From NCBI GenBank assembly GCA_002440825.1, contig DJVH01000022.1, positions 1-33,440 of the forward strand: a stretch of DNA of 33,440 bases, read 5' to 3'. The translations under genes and the position numbers were made by a program. A model generated the notes under the pieces. It saw nothing but the letters and a program-made list of their open reading frames with translations. It had not been told where the DNA came from and did not search any database. Below are positions 33,165-33,440 of this stretch, piece by piece (the stretch's first letter is position 1; the number at the start of each line of letters is the position of its first letter). This DNA comes from Bacteriovoracaceae bacterium UBA6261. GTDB taxonomy: Bacteria; Bdellovibrionota; Bacteriovoracia; Bacteriovoracales; Bacteriovoracaceae.

Positions 33165-33440
33165 TTAGTTTGCGACTTCCATACCGCGGTCCCCGTCGAC
33201 CACAGTAAGTGTAGGCACAACTGCTTGCATGAATTTTTCAGGTTGATTCAGATCGAGAGCGATCTTAAGAACCTGCTCCACATGCTCGCAAGGCTGGATA
33301 TTAATTCCGTCTTTAATTTCATCAGGAATATCAGCTAAATCTTTTACGTTTTTAGCCGGAATGACTACAGTCTTCACTCCTGCGTGTTTTGCCGCAAGAA
33401 GCTTTTCCTTTAGTCCGCCAATCGGAAGAACGCGTCCTCT
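33165..33440 (-). CDS. lon: Lon protease, 3' end
   Basis: The frame runs off the right edge; the last 91 residues are seen. They match the C-terminal end of the Lon protease domain: RGRVLPIGGLKEKLLAA at the edge, with the second Lys of KEK aligning with the catalytic Lys722 of E. coli Lon, then KTVVIPAKNVKDLADIPDEI and HVEQVLKIALDL. The final 25 residues after IALDL extend somewhat beyond E. coli Lon. Lon is the ATP-dependent cytoplasmic protease for damaged and regulatory proteins. The catalytic serine and the ATPase domain lie outside the window. Confidence 0.95.
   Translation of the reverse strand, partial: RGRVLPIGGLKEKLLAAKHAGVKTVVIPAKNVKDLADIPDEIKDGINIQPCEHVEQVLKIALDLNQPEKFMQAVVPTLTVVDGDRGMEVAN

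Noticed and set aside
1..33440. Mobile elements, CRISPR, prophage or toxin-antitoxin pairs
   Set aside because: None was found: no transposase or integrase motifs, no regularly spaced repeats, and no small paired genes of a known type.

Overview
The window looks like ordinary chromosome of a Gram-negative, deltaproteobacterial-type bacterium of moderate to low GC. The best guess is a relative of the predatory Bdellovibrionota (Bacteriovorax/Peredibacter type). This rests on the many signal-peptide and lipoprotein genes of unknown function, a complete TRAP transporter with a TatT lipoprotein, an unconventional HD-GYP protein, a FecR-domain protein and a peptidoglycan-degradation operon. It is an inference from gene content, not from a marker gene. 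There is no sign of phage, insertion sequences, CRISPR or recent transfer. Most genes sit in compact operons with 1-19 nt overlaps, and most starts can be fixed by Shine-Dalgarno (SD) spacing.

Left part (1-9.8 kb): the 3' end of an outer-membrane barrel gene; a small lipoprotein gene; then a five-gene minus-strand operon, tatT-dctP-dctQ-dctM plus a periplasmic protein with a Pro/Lys linker. Next come a roughly 380-nt stretch without a clear gene that leads into a small plus-strand gene, and a minus-strand FecR-domain/maf/DUF167 operon.

Middle part (9.9-21.6 kb): ileS of the long, eukaryote-like type; a CrtI-like FAD oxidoreductase with a probable leaderless promoter; two small secreted proteins; a short MerR-type regulator and RNase G (rng); a small membrane protein; and a nucleoside-salvage operon (pyrimidine nucleoside phosphorylase, purine nucleoside phosphorylase, cytidine deaminase, MarC-family membrane protein). 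The three enzymes together turn nucleosides into bases and pentose-1-phosphate.

Right part (21.7-33.4 kb): a secreted protein; a nitronate monooxygenase-like enzyme; a lipid-modification operon (FAD amine oxidase-like, DUF1365, Cfa methyltransferase, NTF2-like); a four-gene cell-wall operon (small secreted protein, lytic transglycosylase, NamZ-type exo-muramidase, AmiE/beta-lactamase-fold hydrolase); tRNA-Val(TAC) with a good promoter; a degenerate receiver/HD-GYP protein; and the 3' end of lon.

The most interesting points are: (1) the TRAP binding protein lacks both substrate-carboxylate arginines of SiaP and sits with TatT and an unknown Pro/Lys-linker protein; (2) the transglycosylase-NamZ-amidase operon forms a compact peptidoglycan-dismantling set; (3) two genes have a TATAAT box right at the start codon and no SD, suggesting leaderless mRNAs; (4) the Cfa/DUF1365/FAD/NTF2 cluster lacks a neighbouring ECF sigma factor.
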